Below are positions 1-9,214 of a DNA stretch of 64,000 nucleotides, piece by piece. The notes beneath the pieces are model-generated. The model saw nothing but the letters and a program-made list of their open reading frames with translations. It made no database searches and had not been told where the DNA came from. The DNA is taken from NCBI GenBank assembly GCA_938005545.1, contig CALKXV010000020.1, forward strand, positions 1-64,000, written 5' to 3'. Numbering within the stretch: the stretch's first letter is position 1; each line of letters begins with the position of its first letter. The translations under genes and the position numbers were made by a program. The DNA comes from an uncultured Paracoccaceae bacterium (lineage in GTDB: Bacteria; Pseudomonadota; Alphaproteobacteria; Rhodobacterales; Rhodobacteraceae).

Positions 1-31
1 GAGCTTCGCTCTGCGCCCGCCCTTGCATCGA

Positions 32-724
32 TCAATAGCTGCGGATCAGACCAACAAGACGGCCCTGCACTTTGACTTGGTCATCGCGGTAAAGCCGGGT
101 TTCGTAAGCTGGATTGGCAGCCTCAAGCGCGATGGTGTTTCCTTGCTGGCGAAAGCGTTTCAACGTGGCTTCCTGATCTTCCACCAAGGCTACGACGATG
201 TCGCCATTGTCGGCTGAACTGGCTTCCCGGATCACAACGATATCGCCGTCGTTGATACCGGCGTCGATCATAGAATCGCCTTGCACTTCAAGCGCATAGT
301 GATTGCCCTTGCCGACCATTTGACCGGGCACCGCCACTTTGTGGCTGACTTCGCTGATCGCGGCAATCGGAACGCCAGCCGCGATCTTGCCCATCACAGA
401 CAGCTCAATCGCGCTGGCTTCAATCGGTATGGCATTGGCGGGTTGCGCGGGGGTGTCGGTTTTGTCGCCTTCGATAACCCGCGGGACAAATGTCGCGCCT
501 TTGTCGAGCGCCTCGGGCAGTTTCACGATTTCAATCGCACGGGCACGGTGGGCAAGACGTCGGATAAAACCCCGTTCCTCAAGCGCTGTTATTAACCTGT
601 GGATGCCGGATTTCGAGCGCAGATCCAGCGCTTCCTTCATTTCGTCGAACGAAGGCGGAACGCCGTCACGTTGCACGCGTTTATGGATAAATTCCAGCAA
701 ATCCAGCTGCTTTCGGGTCAACAT
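32..724 (-). CDS. lexA: LexA SOS repressor
   Basis: Transcriptional repressor of the SOS DNA-damage regulon; RecA-stimulated self-cleavage inactivates it. The 230-residue product starts MLTRKQ, the usual start of the family in this group; an in-frame ATG 36 bases upstream is also possible. Residues 1-65 form the winged-helix DNA-binding domain. The C-terminal S24 peptidase-like domain shows the Ala-Gly cleavage site (A116-G117 in KIAAGVP), the nucleophile Ser151 in GDSM and the general base Lys189 in ATLKR. It is the last gene of a leftward set behind moeA, but 198 bases separate them and LexA-type boxes lie in that gap, so it probably has its own autoregulated promoter. Confidence 0.97.
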   Translation of the reverse strand: MLTRKQLDLLEFIHKRVQRDGVPPSFDEMKEALDLRSKSGIHRLITALEERGFIRRLAHRARAIEIVKLPEALDKGATFVPRVIEGDKTDTPAQPANAIPIEASAIELSVMGKIAAGVPIAAISEVSHKVAVPGQMVGKGNHYALEVQGDSMIDAGINDGDIVVIREASSADNGDIVVALVEDQEATLKRFRQQGNTIALEAANPAYETRLYRDDQVKVQGRLVGLIRSY

Positions 725-767
725 TGAGTTGAAGCTCCTCTGCTCATCCCCGTCTGACATCGCGGGT

Positions 768-793
768 GTTCAGGAGATGTTCTACCCGCGTTC
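768..793 (-). promoter_or_regulatory. Triple GTTC LexA operator upstream of lexA
   Basis: Three GTTC half-sites lie at 768-771, 779-782 and 790-793, each separated by exactly 7 bases, which gives two overlapping copies of the alphaproteobacterial SOS box GTTC-N7-GTTC (GAAC-N7-GAAC in the lexA reading direction). They sit 44-69 bases upstream of the lexA start. The motif is established for this class. Use of all three half-sites in autoregulation is inference. Confidence 0.8.
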
Positions 794-922
794 CCCTTTT
801 GTGTCAATATTTGTTAACGTCTCACTCACCTTGATCAAGAATTCCCTAATTTTACATAAATTTTACAGGTGTTTGCGTCCGGTTGGTCATCCTCGGCTTT
901 TTCGAAACGCGTCGGAGCCCTC

Positions 923-2083
923 TCAAAAGGGAATGTAGGACACCACGTCGCCGATATTCGCCGGCGGCGCGAATGGCGCGCGGATCACAAGTGCATTTGC
1001 GTCCGTCAATACCGAAAGAAGAGAGCTATCCTGGCGGTCGGCGACAGTGATCTGGTTGCCGTCGAGCTGCGCACGCATATAGTGTTCGCGGTTGCCGTTC
1101 CTTGTCAGGGGGGCCGCAAGACGTGCGGTGCTTTCGAGAAGGCGCGCAGGCGGTAAACCCTGCATGGCACGCAACATAGGGCGCAGGAATATATGCCCGC
1201 AGACCATCGACGACACAGGGTTGCCGGGAAGCCCGACCATCGCAGAACCGTTGATCCGCCCCGCCATCAGGGGTTTGCCGGGACGCATGGCAATCTTGTA
1301 AAACGCACGATCCAGTCCAAGGTTTCCTGCGACTTCGCCCACCAGATCATGGTCACCGACCGAAGCGCCGCCGATGGTCACGACAAGGTCTGCACCAGCG
1401 GCCAGTTCAAGGGTGGCAGCAAGCGAGGCATGGGTGTCGCGCGCAATCGGCAAAAGCCGCGCGGTTGCGCCTTCGGCTTCGAACATGGCGGCGAGGCCGA
1501 ATGTGTTGGACGCAATGATCTGATCGGCGCGCGGGGCTTCGCCGGGCATGACAAGTTCATCACCTGTCGCGATCAACGCCATGCTTGGCCGGCGGGCCAC
1601 GGTCACCTCGGGAACGTTCATCGCGGCACAAAGCGCAAGATCCGCAGGCGTCAGGCGGCGCGGTGCGTCGATCTGATCCCCAGCGGCGAAATCTGCGCCG
1701 ATGTTGCGGATATAGGCTTGGGTGTCCGCATTGTCTTCCACGGTGAATGTATCGCCATTGCGGATGACATCTTCTTGGATGATGACGCGCGTTGCCCCAT
1801 CGGGCAGGGGTGCGCCCGTGAAGATGCGCGTGGCTTGCCCGGGCTTCAGATCGCCGGAAAACTCATGGCCCGCCGCCGCTTCGCCAATGACTTGATAGGT
1901 GTCATGGTCGCCAGCCACCGCATAGCCATCCATGACGCTGGCGCGGAAAGGCGGTTGATTGCGTGTGGCGACAATGGGTGCTGCCAGAACGCGATTGGCG
2001 GCGTTGCGCAAAGGTATGATTTCTGACCCCAAAGGCGTGATCAGATCGAAAATATGGCCAAGCGCCTGATCGACGGTGATCAC
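923..2083 (-). CDS. moeA: Molybdopterin molybdenumtransferase MoeA
   Basis: Inserts molybdate into adenylylated molybdopterin, the last step of molybdenum cofactor synthesis, in the cytoplasm. The 386 residues match the family length. The MDGYAV motif at residues 51-56 and the GGASVGDHD motif at 238-246 are the conserved substrate and metal-site segments. Its start overlaps the end of moaC by four bases (ATGA), so the two are translationally coupled. A possible client in the window is the CoxL-like molybdoenzyme at 16189-18477, although that protein would normally need MCD cofactor made with further enzymes. Confidence 0.96.
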   Translation of the reverse strand: MITVDQALGHIFDLITPLGSEIIPLRNAANRVLAAPIVATRNQPPFRASVMDGYAVAGDHDTYQVIGEAAAGHEFSGDLKPGQATRIFTGAPLPDGATRVIIQEDVIRNGDTFTVEDNADTQAYIRNIGADFAAGDQIDAPRRLTPADLALCAAMNVPEVTVARRPSMALIATGDELVMPGEAPRADQIIASNTFGLAAMFEAEGATARLLPIARDTHASLAATLELAAGADLVVTIGGASVGDHDLVGEVAGNLGLDRAFYKIAMRPGKPLMAGRINGSAMVGLPGNPVSSMVCGHIFLRPMLRAMQGLPPARLLESTARLAAPLTRNGNREHYMRAQLDGNQITVADRQDSSLLSVLTDANALVIRAPFAPPANIGDVVSYIPF

Positions 2084-2559
2084 TTGGAAGCCTCAAAACG
2101 CCCTGACTTTCCACCTTCTTTCAGCACGAGGCGGATGTCTTCGATGACCATGCCTTTTTCGACCGCTTTGACCATATCATAGACGGTCAGGCAGGCGGTG
2201 GTGACGGCCGTCAAAGCCTCCATCTCGACCCCGGTTTGACCACCGGTTTTAACCGTGGCCTCAACGCGGATGCCGGTGCGGTTGGGATCAATGGTCAGAT
2301 CAAGTGCGACTTTGGTGATTGGCAGCGGATGGCAAAGCGGGATCAGATCGGACGTGCGTTTGGCCCCCATGATGCCCGCGAGCCGTGCTACAGACAGAAC
2401 GTCGCCCTTTTTGGCGCGGCCATCGGTGATCAGCGCCAAAGTCTCGGGCGTCATACGGACAAAACCTTCGGCAATAGCAAGGCGGTCAGTCACGGGTTTG
2501 CCTGAGACATCGACCATATGCGCTTCGCCCTTGGCGTCAAAATGGGTGAGCTCGGCCAT
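2080..2559 (-). CDS. moaC: Cyclic pyranopterin monophosphate synthase MoaC
   Basis: Converts the MoaA product to cyclic pyranopterin monophosphate, the first stable intermediate of molybdenum cofactor synthesis. At 159 residues it has the usual length. It carries the family signatures [21 protein letters not shown] and [10 protein letters not shown]. It starts directly after the trpC stop, with no gap, and overlaps moeA at its 3' end, so it belongs to the trp-mo transcription unit. moaA is not in the window. Confidence 0.97.
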   Translation of the reverse strand: MAELTHFDAKGEAHMVDVSGKPVTDRLAIAEGFVRMTPETLALITDGRAKKGDVLSVARLAGIMGAKRTSDLIPLCHPLPITKVALDLTIDPNRTGIRVEATVKTGGQTGVEMEALTAVTTACLTVYDMVKAVEKGMVIEDIRLVLKEGGKSGRFEASK

Positions 2560-3363
2560 TTAAGCAGCCCCCACAGGATCGACGAGGATCGCGCGTGTGG
2601 CAGCGGTGACGTCGGCCTGTCGCATCAAGCTTTCGCCGATCAGGAAGCGTCTGGCACCGGCTTTGGCAAGACGGGTGAGGTCCGCAGGCTTGAACAGCCC
2701 ACTTTCGGCGACAAGGTCTTTGCCATCCGGGATGCGCGCCGCGAGACGTTCGGTGGTGTTCAGATCGGTTTCGAATGTTTTCAGGTTGCGATTGTTGACC
2801 CCGAGAAGCGCGGATTTTAACGCCAGCGCTCGGTCAAGCTCGGCCTCATCGTGGACTTCGACCAGTACATCCATGCCCCAGTGGAAGGCTGCGTCTTCCA
2901 GTTCAGAGGCTTGGGTGTCTGATACGCTGGCCATGATGATCAGGATGCAGTCGGCCCCCCAAGCGCGCGCTTCGGCGACCTGGTAGGTGTCGTAAAGGAA
3001 GTCTTTCCTGAGGCAAGGCAGCATAGTTGCGGCGCGGGCCTGGCGTAAAAATTCAGGCGCGCCCTGGAATGAGGGTGTGTCGGTCAGGATGGAAAGGCAG
3101 GTGGCCCCACCGGCTTCGTAGGCTTTGGCCAAAGTTTCCGGGTGGAAATCTTCGCGGATCAGGCCTTTGGAGGGGCTGGCCTTTTTAATTTCGGCGATCA
3201 GGCCATAGCCCGTTTTTGCCGCATCGCTCAGGGCGGCAGCGAACCCGCGTGGTGCAGGGGCGGCTTTGGCATCGGCTTCGAGCGTCGCAAGCGGCATGGC
3301 TGCCTTTGCGGTGGCTACTTCGTCGAGCTTATAGGCTTTGATCCTGTCGAGAACATTGGTCAT
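2560..3363 (-). CDS. trpC: Indole-3-glycerol phosphate synthase TrpC
   Basis: Closes the indole ring from carboxyphenylamino-deoxyribulose phosphate in tryptophan synthesis. The chosen ATG gives [12 protein letters not shown] and 267 residues, the standard monofunctional size; the open frame runs 25 codons further upstream, through the repeat-like element, without a family match. TIM-barrel signatures are visible: [30 protein letters not shown] and IGESLM. It is separated from the upstream trpD by ung and by a 120-base gap with strong hairpins, and abuts moaC downstream. Confidence 0.96.
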   Translation of the reverse strand: MTNVLDRIKAYKLDEVATAKAAMPLATLEADAKAAPAPRGFAAALSDAAKTGYGLIAEIKKASPSKGLIREDFHPETLAKAYEAGGATCLSILTDTPSFQGAPEFLRQARAATMLPCLRKDFLYDTYQVAEARAWGADCILIIMASVSDTQASELEDAAFHWGMDVLVEVHDEAELDRALALKSALLGVNNRNLKTFETDLNTTERLAARIPDGKDLVAESGLFKPADLTRLAKAGARRFLIGESLMRQADVTAATRAILVDPVGAA

Positions 3364-3388
3364 GGCGTTTGAATACAAGTTTTGGATG

Positions 3389-3447
3389 TCGGGGGAAAGC
3401 AGGGTTTGGGGCTCTGCCCCCTTGGCCCTTTGGGCCAATTCCCCCGA
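3389..3447. repeat. REP-like multi-hairpin element between ung and trpC
   Basis: Outer arms TCGGGGGAA (3389-3397) and TTCCCCCGA (3439-3447) are perfect inverted repeats. Between them lie two further palindromes, GGGGCTCTGCCCC (3408-3420) and TTGGCCCTTTGGGCCAA (3422-3438). The whole can fold as a three-stem structure. It resembles an interspersed extragenic palindromic repeat; only one copy was noticed in this window. Effects on trp mRNA stability or termination are inference. Confidence 0.65.
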
Positions 3448-3483
3448 AGTATTGGACAGAAGAAACGCAATTTGAGATAAAGT

Positions 3484-4128
3484 TTAAGGGTTTGCCCAAG
3501 GGATGGGGCTATGGCCTTGGGATTTGAGCCATGTGTTGATCTGACTGAACGGCTTTGAGCCGAAAAAGCCCCGATAGGCAGACAGGGGCGAGGGGTGCGG
3601 GGCATTCAGGATCAAGTGGTGTGTCTTGAGCCCCGTGGCGACAGTCTGAGCGTGTTTGCCCCATAGCAGGAAGGCACGTGGGGCATCGTCCAGGCGTTTC
3701 AGAACCTGTTCGGTCAGGCTTTGCCAGCCGAGTTTCGCGTGCCCGCCTGCGTCATGGGCTGGAACGGAAAGTGCTGTGTTTAAAAGAAGCACGCCGGATT
3801 TGGCCCAATGGGTCAGGTCGCCGGATTTGGGGCACTGACCGATGTCGTCTTCCATTTCCTTGAAGATATTGACCAGCGACTTCGGGAGTTTGGTGTCAGG
3901 CGTCACCGAAAACGCCAATCCCATCGCGTGACCGGGGGTTGGGTAAGGGTCCTGGCCCAAAATCACAACGCGTGTGTCGTTGGGTTGGGTCAGTTCCAAG
4001 GCTTTGAAACGGTCGGCATCGGGGGGTAGGATGGGCCGCGTGTCTGCTGCAAGGGTTGATTGGATGCGGGGCCAGTCTTCGTAGAAGAACGGGAGGTCGC
4101 CCCATGCACCAAGGCAGGTGTCAGCCAC
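3484..4128 (-). CDS. ung: Uracil-DNA glycosylase
   Basis: Family 1 uracil-DNA glycosylase, which removes uracil from DNA for base-excision repair. The catalytic water-activating Asp is in GQDPYP (Asp60 from the chosen start), and the [18 protein letters not shown] segment carries the catalytic His and the DNA-intercalation loop. I chose the GTG at 4128, which overlaps the trpD stop by 8 bases and gives 214 residues; an ATG at 4203 would add 25 Pro/Lys/Gln-rich residues inside trpD. Its place between trpD and trpC is unusual functionally, and the overlap implies co-translation with tryptophan genes. Confidence 0.95.
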   Translation of the reverse strand: MADTCLGAWGDLPFFYEDWPRIQSTLAADTRPILPPDADRFKALELTQPNDTRVVILGQDPYPTPGHAMGLAFSVTPDTKLPKSLVNIFKEMEDDIGQCPKSGDLTHWAKSGVLLLNTALSVPAHDAGGHAKLGWQSLTEQVLKRLDDAPRAFLLWGKHAQTVATGLKTHHLILNAPHPSPLSAYRGFFGSKPFSQINTWLKSQGHSPIPWANP

Positions 4129-5137
4129 CGGATGACACGCGCGCGAGGCCGTCGACTTTGGCTTTGGCTGCGCCTGAGGCGATGCTTTCTGTCGCCAGTT
4201 CAACGCCTGCTTTCAGGTTGGTTGCTTTTTCGGCGATTACCAGGGCCGCGGCTGAATTCAACAGAACCGCGTCGCGGTAAGCGCCGGGTGCGCCGTCCAA
4301 CAAGGCTTTGAAGGCGGTTGCGTTTTCTTCCGGTGTTCCGCCAAGGATGTCGCGGAAGGGGTGGACGGGCAGACCTGCGTCTTCGGGGTGGATGTCGGCC
4401 GCTGTGATTTTGCCGTCTTTCAGGATCGCAGCAGAGGTTTTGCCCGCGATTGAGATTTCGTCGGTACCATCGTCACCGTGGACCAGCCAAGCGGCATCGG
4501 CACCCAGCTCTTTCAGAGTTTCCGCCATCGGAAAGATCAGATCAATGGCAAAAGCCCCCGTCAACTGGCGTTTGACGCTTGCCGGGTTGGTCAGGGGCCC
4601 GAGGATGTTGAAGATGGTTTTACAGCCCAGTTCCGTGCGCACCGGCATCACGTGTTTCATGGCAGGGTGGTGCATGGGGGCCATCATGAACCCGATGCCA
4701 ACCTCGTCGATTGCACGTTGTACGACGTCAGGGCCAACCATAACGTCGATGCCCATGGCGGTTTGAACGTCCGCTGCACCCGATTTGGATGACAGATTGC
4801 GGTTGCCGTGTTTGGCAACCGGCACGCCGGCACCTGCAACGACAAAAGCGGTCGCGGTCGAGATGTTGAGCGTGCCCATGCCGTCGCCGCCTGTACCGAC
4901 GATATCCATGGCGCCGTCGGGTGCGGTGACTTTCGCGCATTTCGCGCGCATGATCGCGGCGGCGGCGGTGTATTCGGAAACGGCTTCACCGCGCGCGCGA
5001 AGCGCCATCAAAAGCCCGCCCATTTGGGCTGGTGTGGCTTCGCCGTTGAACAGGATCTCAAACGCCGCTTCGGCTTGGGCGCGCGACAAGGGGCCTTCGC
5101 TGGCGGCGAAGATCAGGGGTTTCATGGCGTCGCTCAT
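4121..5137 (-). CDS. trpD: Anthranilate phosphoribosyltransferase TrpD
   Basis: Transfers phosphoribosyl from PRPP to anthranilate, the second step of tryptophan synthesis from chorismate. At 338 residues it is full length. The PRPP-binding loop [14 protein letters not shown], the [16 protein letters not shown] segment and the later GPLTNPA motif are all present. Its start overlaps the trpG stop by four bases (ATGA), and its 3' end overlaps the likely GTG start of ung. Confidence 0.97.
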   Translation of the reverse strand: MSDAMKPLIFAASEGPLSRAQAEAAFEILFNGEATPAQMGGLLMALRARGEAVSEYTAAAAIMRAKCAKVTAPDGAMDIVGTGGDGMGTLNISTATAFVVAGAGVPVAKHGNRNLSSKSGAADVQTAMGIDVMVGPDVVQRAIDEVGIGFMMAPMHHPAMKHVMPVRTELGCKTIFNILGPLTNPASVKRQLTGAFAIDLIFPMAETLKELGADAAWLVHGDDGTDEISIAGKTSAAILKDGKITAADIHPEDAGLPVHPFRDILGGTPEENATAFKALLDGAPGAYRDAVLLNSAAALVIAEKATNLKAGVELATESIASGAAKAKVDGLARVSSGG

Positions 5138-5715
5138 GCGGGCTCCGGGACTTTATTCAGGAATGTTTTCAGCATCGCGTGGCCGTGCTCGCTTCGGATG
5201 CTTTCGGGATGAAACTGAATGCCTTCGATGGGCAATTCGCGGTGGCGCAGGCCCATGATCGTTCCGTCGTCGAGCCAGGCCGTGACCTCAAGACATTCAG
5301 GCAGGCTGCCCCGATCAACGATCAGCGAATGATACCGCGTGCCTTGAAGCGGGGAAGGCAGGCCCTTGAACACGCCAGCGCCGTCGTGGTGCATTGTGCC
5401 AAGTTTCCCGTGCACGATTTCGTCCGCGCGCACCACTTTGCCACCAAAGACTTGTCCGATGGTTTGGTGCCCGAGGCAGACGCCCAAAAGCGGTGTTTTG
5501 GTCTCGGCAGCCGCTTCGGTCAGGGCCAAACAGATGCCCGCCTTGTCCGGGTCACAAGGCCCCGGTGACAGTATAATACCCGAAGGCTTCAGCGCCATCG
5601 CCTGCTGAACATCCAGCGCATCGTTGCGATAAACCGCGCATTCGGCACCCAGTTCACCCAGGTAATGCACCAGATTGAAGGTAAAGCTGTCATAATTGTC
5701 GATTAAAAGCAGCAT
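5134..5715 (-). CDS. trpG: Anthranilate synthase glutamine amidotransferase subunit
   Basis: Class I glutamine amidotransferase that supplies ammonia to TrpE in anthranilate synthase. The chosen ATG gives [14 protein letters not shown] and 193 residues, the normal TrpG length; the frame is open 35 codons upstream without homology. The nucleophile Cys lies in [10 protein letters not shown] and the catalytic His/Glu in [11 protein letters not shown]. It is the first gene of the leftward run. TrpE, its partner, is not in the window. PabA activity in folate synthesis is also possible, as some TrpG proteins serve both. Confidence 0.95.
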   Translation of the reverse strand: MLLLIDNYDSFTFNLVHYLGELGAECAVYRNDALDVQQAMALKPSGIILSPGPCDPDKAGICLALTEAAAETKTPLLGVCLGHQTIGQVFGGKVVRADEIVHGKLGTMHHDGAGVFKGLPSPLQGTRYHSLIVDRGSLPECLEVTAWLDDGTIMGLRHRELPIEGIQFHPESIRSEHGHAMLKTFLNKVPEPA

Positions 5716-5749
5716 CTTACATTTCCTGTGCCTTTGGGCAAAGATAGTG

Positions 5750-5812
5750 GGTGTCAGCGCCGAAAAGCGCCGGTATACTTGTTCAGAGGTGTCAGCGAAC
5801 GTCAAGACACCC
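5750..5812. promoter_or_regulatory. Repeated GGTGTCAGCG motif in the trpG/deacetylase gap
   Basis: In the 129-base divergent gap, GGTGTCAGCG occurs at 5750-5759 and 5788-5797, and the inverse GACACCC follows at 5806-5812, pairing with GGGTGTC at 5749-5755. The arrangement suggests a regulator-binding region for the trp operon, the deacetylase, or both. No known regulator is identified. Confidence 0.35.
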
Positions 5813-5844
5813 ATGGGCAATTGAGCAGATCGGAGGACCGGACC

Positions 5845-7620
5845 TTGGGACGCGGTTTTCTCGCAGGAATATTTTGGGGCGGCTTGGTCGGGCTGGGGAT
5901 GCTTTTGGTGTCTTCGCAGGCGATCGAACGTCAGACTTTAAGTTTACCACAGCCAACCGCGGCCGCCGTTGAGGTGCCGGGGGGCAGTGAGTTTGATCAA
6001 GCGCAGGAAGAAACCGATCCGGTTTTGCCGGAGGCTGAAACTCGTCCGGCGTCCGAAGCCGCTGGATTGGTCGAAGCGCCGAACGATGCGGTGGAAACGC
6101 CGCCCAGCTTTGACACCAGCGCCTTAGAAGTGCCCACGCCATCAGTGGGACAAGCGGATGATTTGAACGAAGCGCCGTCAACCACCGAAGCACCCGAAGC
6201 ACCGTCAATTTCTGATGCCGCACGCCCCGCCGACAGCACCAGTGATTTGCTGGTTCCAGAAGCACCGGGGTCTGCGCCCGAAACCAATGACGACGCGCCA
6301 AGCGAAGTCGCGGCCCCAACGGCACCCGAAGACAACACCGACACGCCCTTGGCCGAAGATACAGCGCCAAGCGGTACTGATGTGGTCGGTTTGCCCGCAA
6401 CGAACGAAGATCAGGCCGCTTTGAGCGAGACCAGCAATGCACCATCGATTTCCAGTGATGCAACGGCGCCTTCGGGTTTGACCGCGCCTTCGATTGGTGA
6501 AGAGCCGGCGCTTCCAAGCGCTGGCGACACCGGCAACGATGCACCGCGTTTGCCTGAATTGTCGGAGCCTTCGGCCCCTGAAACCGTTGAGGATGCCCCC
6601 GAGATTGCAGCCGCGCCAGATGCGCCGACCACCCCCGTGGTAATCGAAGACGCAGCACCTTCGTCTGGCGGGGGTGGCGAAGACACTGGGGCGTTTGAAA
6701 TCGGCGAAGCGCAGGAAGACCAGATCGAAGACGTTGTCGAAGAGATTTTGTCTGAGGCAGAGGGTGCAACCGAGGATAATTCAGAGACCCGTGTTTTGCC
6801 GACCGTGCGTCGACTGGGAACCGAGAACAGCGCAGAGGTCGAGCCCGAAACCGAAGGTGACACAGAAGATGGAACCGCAACGGATGAAACCGAGGCGGAT
6901 TCAGAAGGCGACCCCCCTGCCGACGATGCAGAAGTGGCCGAAGCCGATGGCCCCGCGATCCAAGCGTTCCGAACAGAATTCGATAACGCCGAGGGCAATC
7001 CGCTTATGGCTTTGGTCCTGATTCAGGACGGAAATTCAGCACTTTCGGCAGACCAATTGGACGGTTTGCCAGCTTCGGTGGCTTTAGCCTTGGATGCAGG
7101 CGGGCCGGATGCGGCTGCTTTGGCAGATTCCTATCGCTCGGCAGGGCGCGAAGTCGTCATGATCCCGTCGCTTCCCCAAGGGGCCACGCCGCAGGATGTC
7201 GAACAGGCCTTGCTGGTGAACTTTGACACCATTCCCGAAGCCGTCGCTTTGATGGATGTGTCGGGCAGCAGCTTTCAATCCGACCGCGCAGCGGTGCAAC
7301 AGATCGTCAACGTTGTGACTGCAAGCGGACATGGGCTGATCACCTTCCCGCGTGGGTTGAACACGGCACATCAAAGCGCGACGCGCGCTGGCGTGCCGAC
7401 GGGTTTGATCTTCCGTCGTTTGGATGGTGGTGGCGAAAGCGGCGATCAAATTCAGCGAACCCTTGATCGGGCGGCTTTCCGTGCCCGTCAGGATGAAGCC
7501 GTAATCCTTGTCGGCACAACTGCGCCCGAGACTTTGGCGGCCATCGTTGAATGGACAGCAGGGAACCGCGCGGCGTCCGTGACACTGGCCCCGATTTCGG
7601 CAGCTTTGCTGAACGAGTAA
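5845..7620 (+). CDS. Divergent polysaccharide deacetylase family protein (YibQ/DUF610-like)
   Basis: I chose the TTG at 5845 because a clear Shine-Dalgarno (cggagga, 5831-5837) precedes it and the product then starts [13 protein letters not shown], an N-terminal membrane anchor. This gives 591 residues. After the anchor come about 340 residues rich in Ala, Pro, Thr, Ser, Glu and Asp, predicted disordered. From about residue 385 to the end is a domain like the YibQ-type divergent polysaccharide deacetylases ([35 protein letters not shown]). The likely place is the periplasm, anchored to the inner membrane. The catalytic status and substrate are unknown. It is divergent from trpG. Confidence 0.75.
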   Translation: MGRGFLAGIFWGGLVGLGMLLVSSQAIERQTLSLPQPTAAAVEVPGGSEFDQAQEETDPVLPEAETRPASEAAGLVEAPNDAVETPPSFDTSALEVPTPSVGQADDLNEAPSTTEAPEAPSISDAARPADSTSDLLVPEAPGSAPETNDDAPSEVAAPTAPEDNTDTPLAEDTAPSGTDVVGLPATNEDQAALSETSNAPSISSDATAPSGLTAPSIGEEPALPSAGDTGNDAPRLPELSEPSAPETVEDAPEIAAAPDAPTTPVVIEDAAPSSGGGGEDTGAFEIGEAQEDQIEDVVEEILSEAEGATEDNSETRVLPTVRRLGTENSAEVEPETEGDTEDGTATDETEADSEGDPPADDAEVAEADGPAIQAFRTEFDNAEGNPLMALVLIQDGNSALSADQLDGLPASVALALDAGGPDAAALADSYRSAGREVVMIPSLPQGATPQDVEQALLVNFDTIPEAVALMDVSGSSFQSDRAAVQQIVNVVTASGHGLITFPRGLNTAHQSATRAGVPTGLIFRRLDGGGESGDQIQRTLDRAAFRARQDEAVILVGTTAPETLAAIVEWTAGNRAASVTLAPISAALLNE

Positions 7621-7759
7621 ATTCAACGCGATTTGTAAATCGTCTTGAGATCAATGCTGGTTAGGCTTGGCGCATCCGTCGTTCAATCTGCGGCCCATCG
7701 GCTCTTTGCCTGATCGCTTGTGACGAACTAACGTGCAAAGACTACATAAGGAGCGCAGG

Positions 7760-8368
7760 ATGGATCACGCTATTGTTTTTGATTGCGAATTCCTAACGGC
7801 TGAAGGCGCTCCGAGCCGGTTTTGGTGCGGGCCCTTTGATCCAGATCCTGTGGTCGCTCAGATTGGCATTGCCAAGATTGGGCTATCAGATGATTTCCCG
7901 GTTCTAGACACCCGGCGAATCTTCGTTGTTCCACGTGGTCGTGACGCAGGTCGCCTAAAACTCGATCCGCTTTTTGTAAAGTTGACCGGTATCACCGAGG
8001 AGCAGATAGAAGGCGAAGGCAAAGCTCTTGAGCACGCGCTGGAAATGACGAAAGAGTTCGCGGAAGGTGCCAAGCTATGGTCCTGGGGCAAAGATGAATT
8101 CAACATGGTTGCGATCAGTTGTTACGTCCAAGGTCTTGCGCCGGTACTTCCAGTAACCCGGTTTGGAAATGCCTGTGATCTGCTTTTGAAGGCCGGAATG
8201 CCTTACGACGATTTGAAGACGACGCGGAGCAACACGCTTTCCGCCTATTTCCAGATTGACCATCCACCCCTGCGCGGTCACGACGCCTTGGACGACGCTC
8301 TTTGTGTCACCTATGTTCTTCAACATTTCCTTAGAGAAAAGACGTTGGTGTCGGCCGACTTTGATTGA
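7760..8368 (+). CDS. DEDDh-type 3'-5' exonuclease (RNase T/DnaQ-like)
   Basis: Predicted nuclease that removes nucleotides from 3' ends of DNA or RNA. With the start at 7760, preceded by aaggagcg, the product has 202 residues. Exo I is seen as FDCEF (Asp8, Glu10), an Exo II-like WSWGKDEFN follows in mid-protein, and Exo III is HDALDDA near the end, the His-x4-Asp arrangement of the DEDDh group. The open frame extends nine codons further upstream without support. It stands alone, converging on the SDR gene. RNase T, DnaQ epsilon-like and KapD-like roles cannot be separated. Confidence 0.8.
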   Translation: MDHAIVFDCEFLTAEGAPSRFWCGPFDPDPVVAQIGIAKIGLSDDFPVLDTRRIFVVPRGRDAGRLKLDPLFVKLTGITEEQIEGEGKALEHALEMTKEFAEGAKLWSWGKDEFNMVAISCYVQGLAPVLPVTRFGNACDLLLKAGMPYDDLKTTRSNTLSAYFQIDHPPLRGHDALDDALCVTYVLQHFLREKTLVSADFD

Positions 8369-8403
8369 TGGCGTCGCCTCGCCCTTCGGGCAATTGATCC
8401 GTT

Positions 8404-9210
8404 CTAATGCGCAGGCACATCCGCCGGATCGACCAAGGTGCGCCCACCATCAACTGTCAGGATTTGGCCGGTCACAAAACTTGATCCGTTTGAGGCAAGG
8501 AATTGTGCGACGTCAGCCAATTCACCGGCGCTTGCGATCCGCCCGAGTGGCGTGGCCTCAACGATCTTTTCGCGGATGTCGTCCGCGTCTTTCAACGCAT
8601 CCTTGAGCGATGCGCTCATCACCGATCCAAGCGCGATGGCGTTCACGCGGATGCGGTGCGGTGCAAGCGCAATGGCCATCGAACGGGTCATCTGATCAAG
8701 CGCAGCCGAGCTGACGGAATAGGCCAAAAGCTCGGGCCGGGTACGCCGTGCGGCTATGGATGACAGGTTGATGATCGAGCCGGCTGGCGCTTCGTCGTCG
8801 TCTTTCGCGGCTTGCTTGATCATGCGTTTGGCGAACAATTGCGTGACCCGAAGCGAGGTGATCAGGTTCTGTTCGATCAACATCGACACCGCATCGTCGT
8901 CAGCATTCATCGGATCACCCGTCACCATCTGGCGGGATGCGTTGACCAGAATGTCGACGCCATCGAACCGATCAATGGTGGCCGACAACAAATTGGCAAC
9001 CGTCAGTTTTTCACGCAGATCGCCAGCGAAAAAGGCACCTTTGCCATCTTCGTTCGCGGCATCGCCCAATTCTTCGGACAACCGGGTTTCGTCCATATCG
9101 GCAAACATCACGTTCGCGCCCGCACTCAGAAAATGTCGAGCGATTGATAACCCAACACCATTGGCCGCGCCCGTAACAACGGCGGTTTTGCCTGCGATGG
9201 AAAACGACAT
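8404..9210 (-). CDS. SDR-family protein lacking the catalytic lysine
   Basis: Short-chain dehydrogenase/reductase fold of 268 residues from MSFSIAGKTAVV; a 50-codon upstream extension in the open frame overlaps rsmC and is not believed. The Rossmann glycine motif is TGAANGVG (residues 13-20) and the catalytic Ser region is INLSS (147-151). The YxxxK motif reads Y164-S-V-S-S168: the Lys that lowers the Tyr pKa and holds the nicotinamide ribose is Ser. The usual NNAG is also changed (VNASR). It begins 4 bases after the rsmC-like gene. It may be a cofactor-binding but catalytically altered protein. Confidence 0.88.
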   Translation of the reverse strand: MSFSIAGKTAVVTGAANGVGLSIARHFLSAGANVMFADMDETRLSEELGDAANEDGKGAFFAGDLREKLTVANLLSATIDRFDGVDILVNASRQMVTGDPMNADDDAVSMLIEQNLITSLRVTQLFAKRMIKQAAKDDDEAPAGSIINLSSIAARRTRPELLAYSVSSAALDQMTRSMAIALAPHRIRVNAIALGSVMSASLKDALKDADDIREKIVEATPLGRIASAGELADVAQFLASNGSSFVTGQILTVDGGRTLVDPADVPAH

Positions 9211-9214
9211 AAAG

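Noticed and set aside
5792-6880. 362-codon open frame on the - strand opposite the deacetylase gene
   Set aside because: Arg/Pro/Leu-rich shadow of a repetitive acidic coding region; no ribosome-binding site or recognisable domain.
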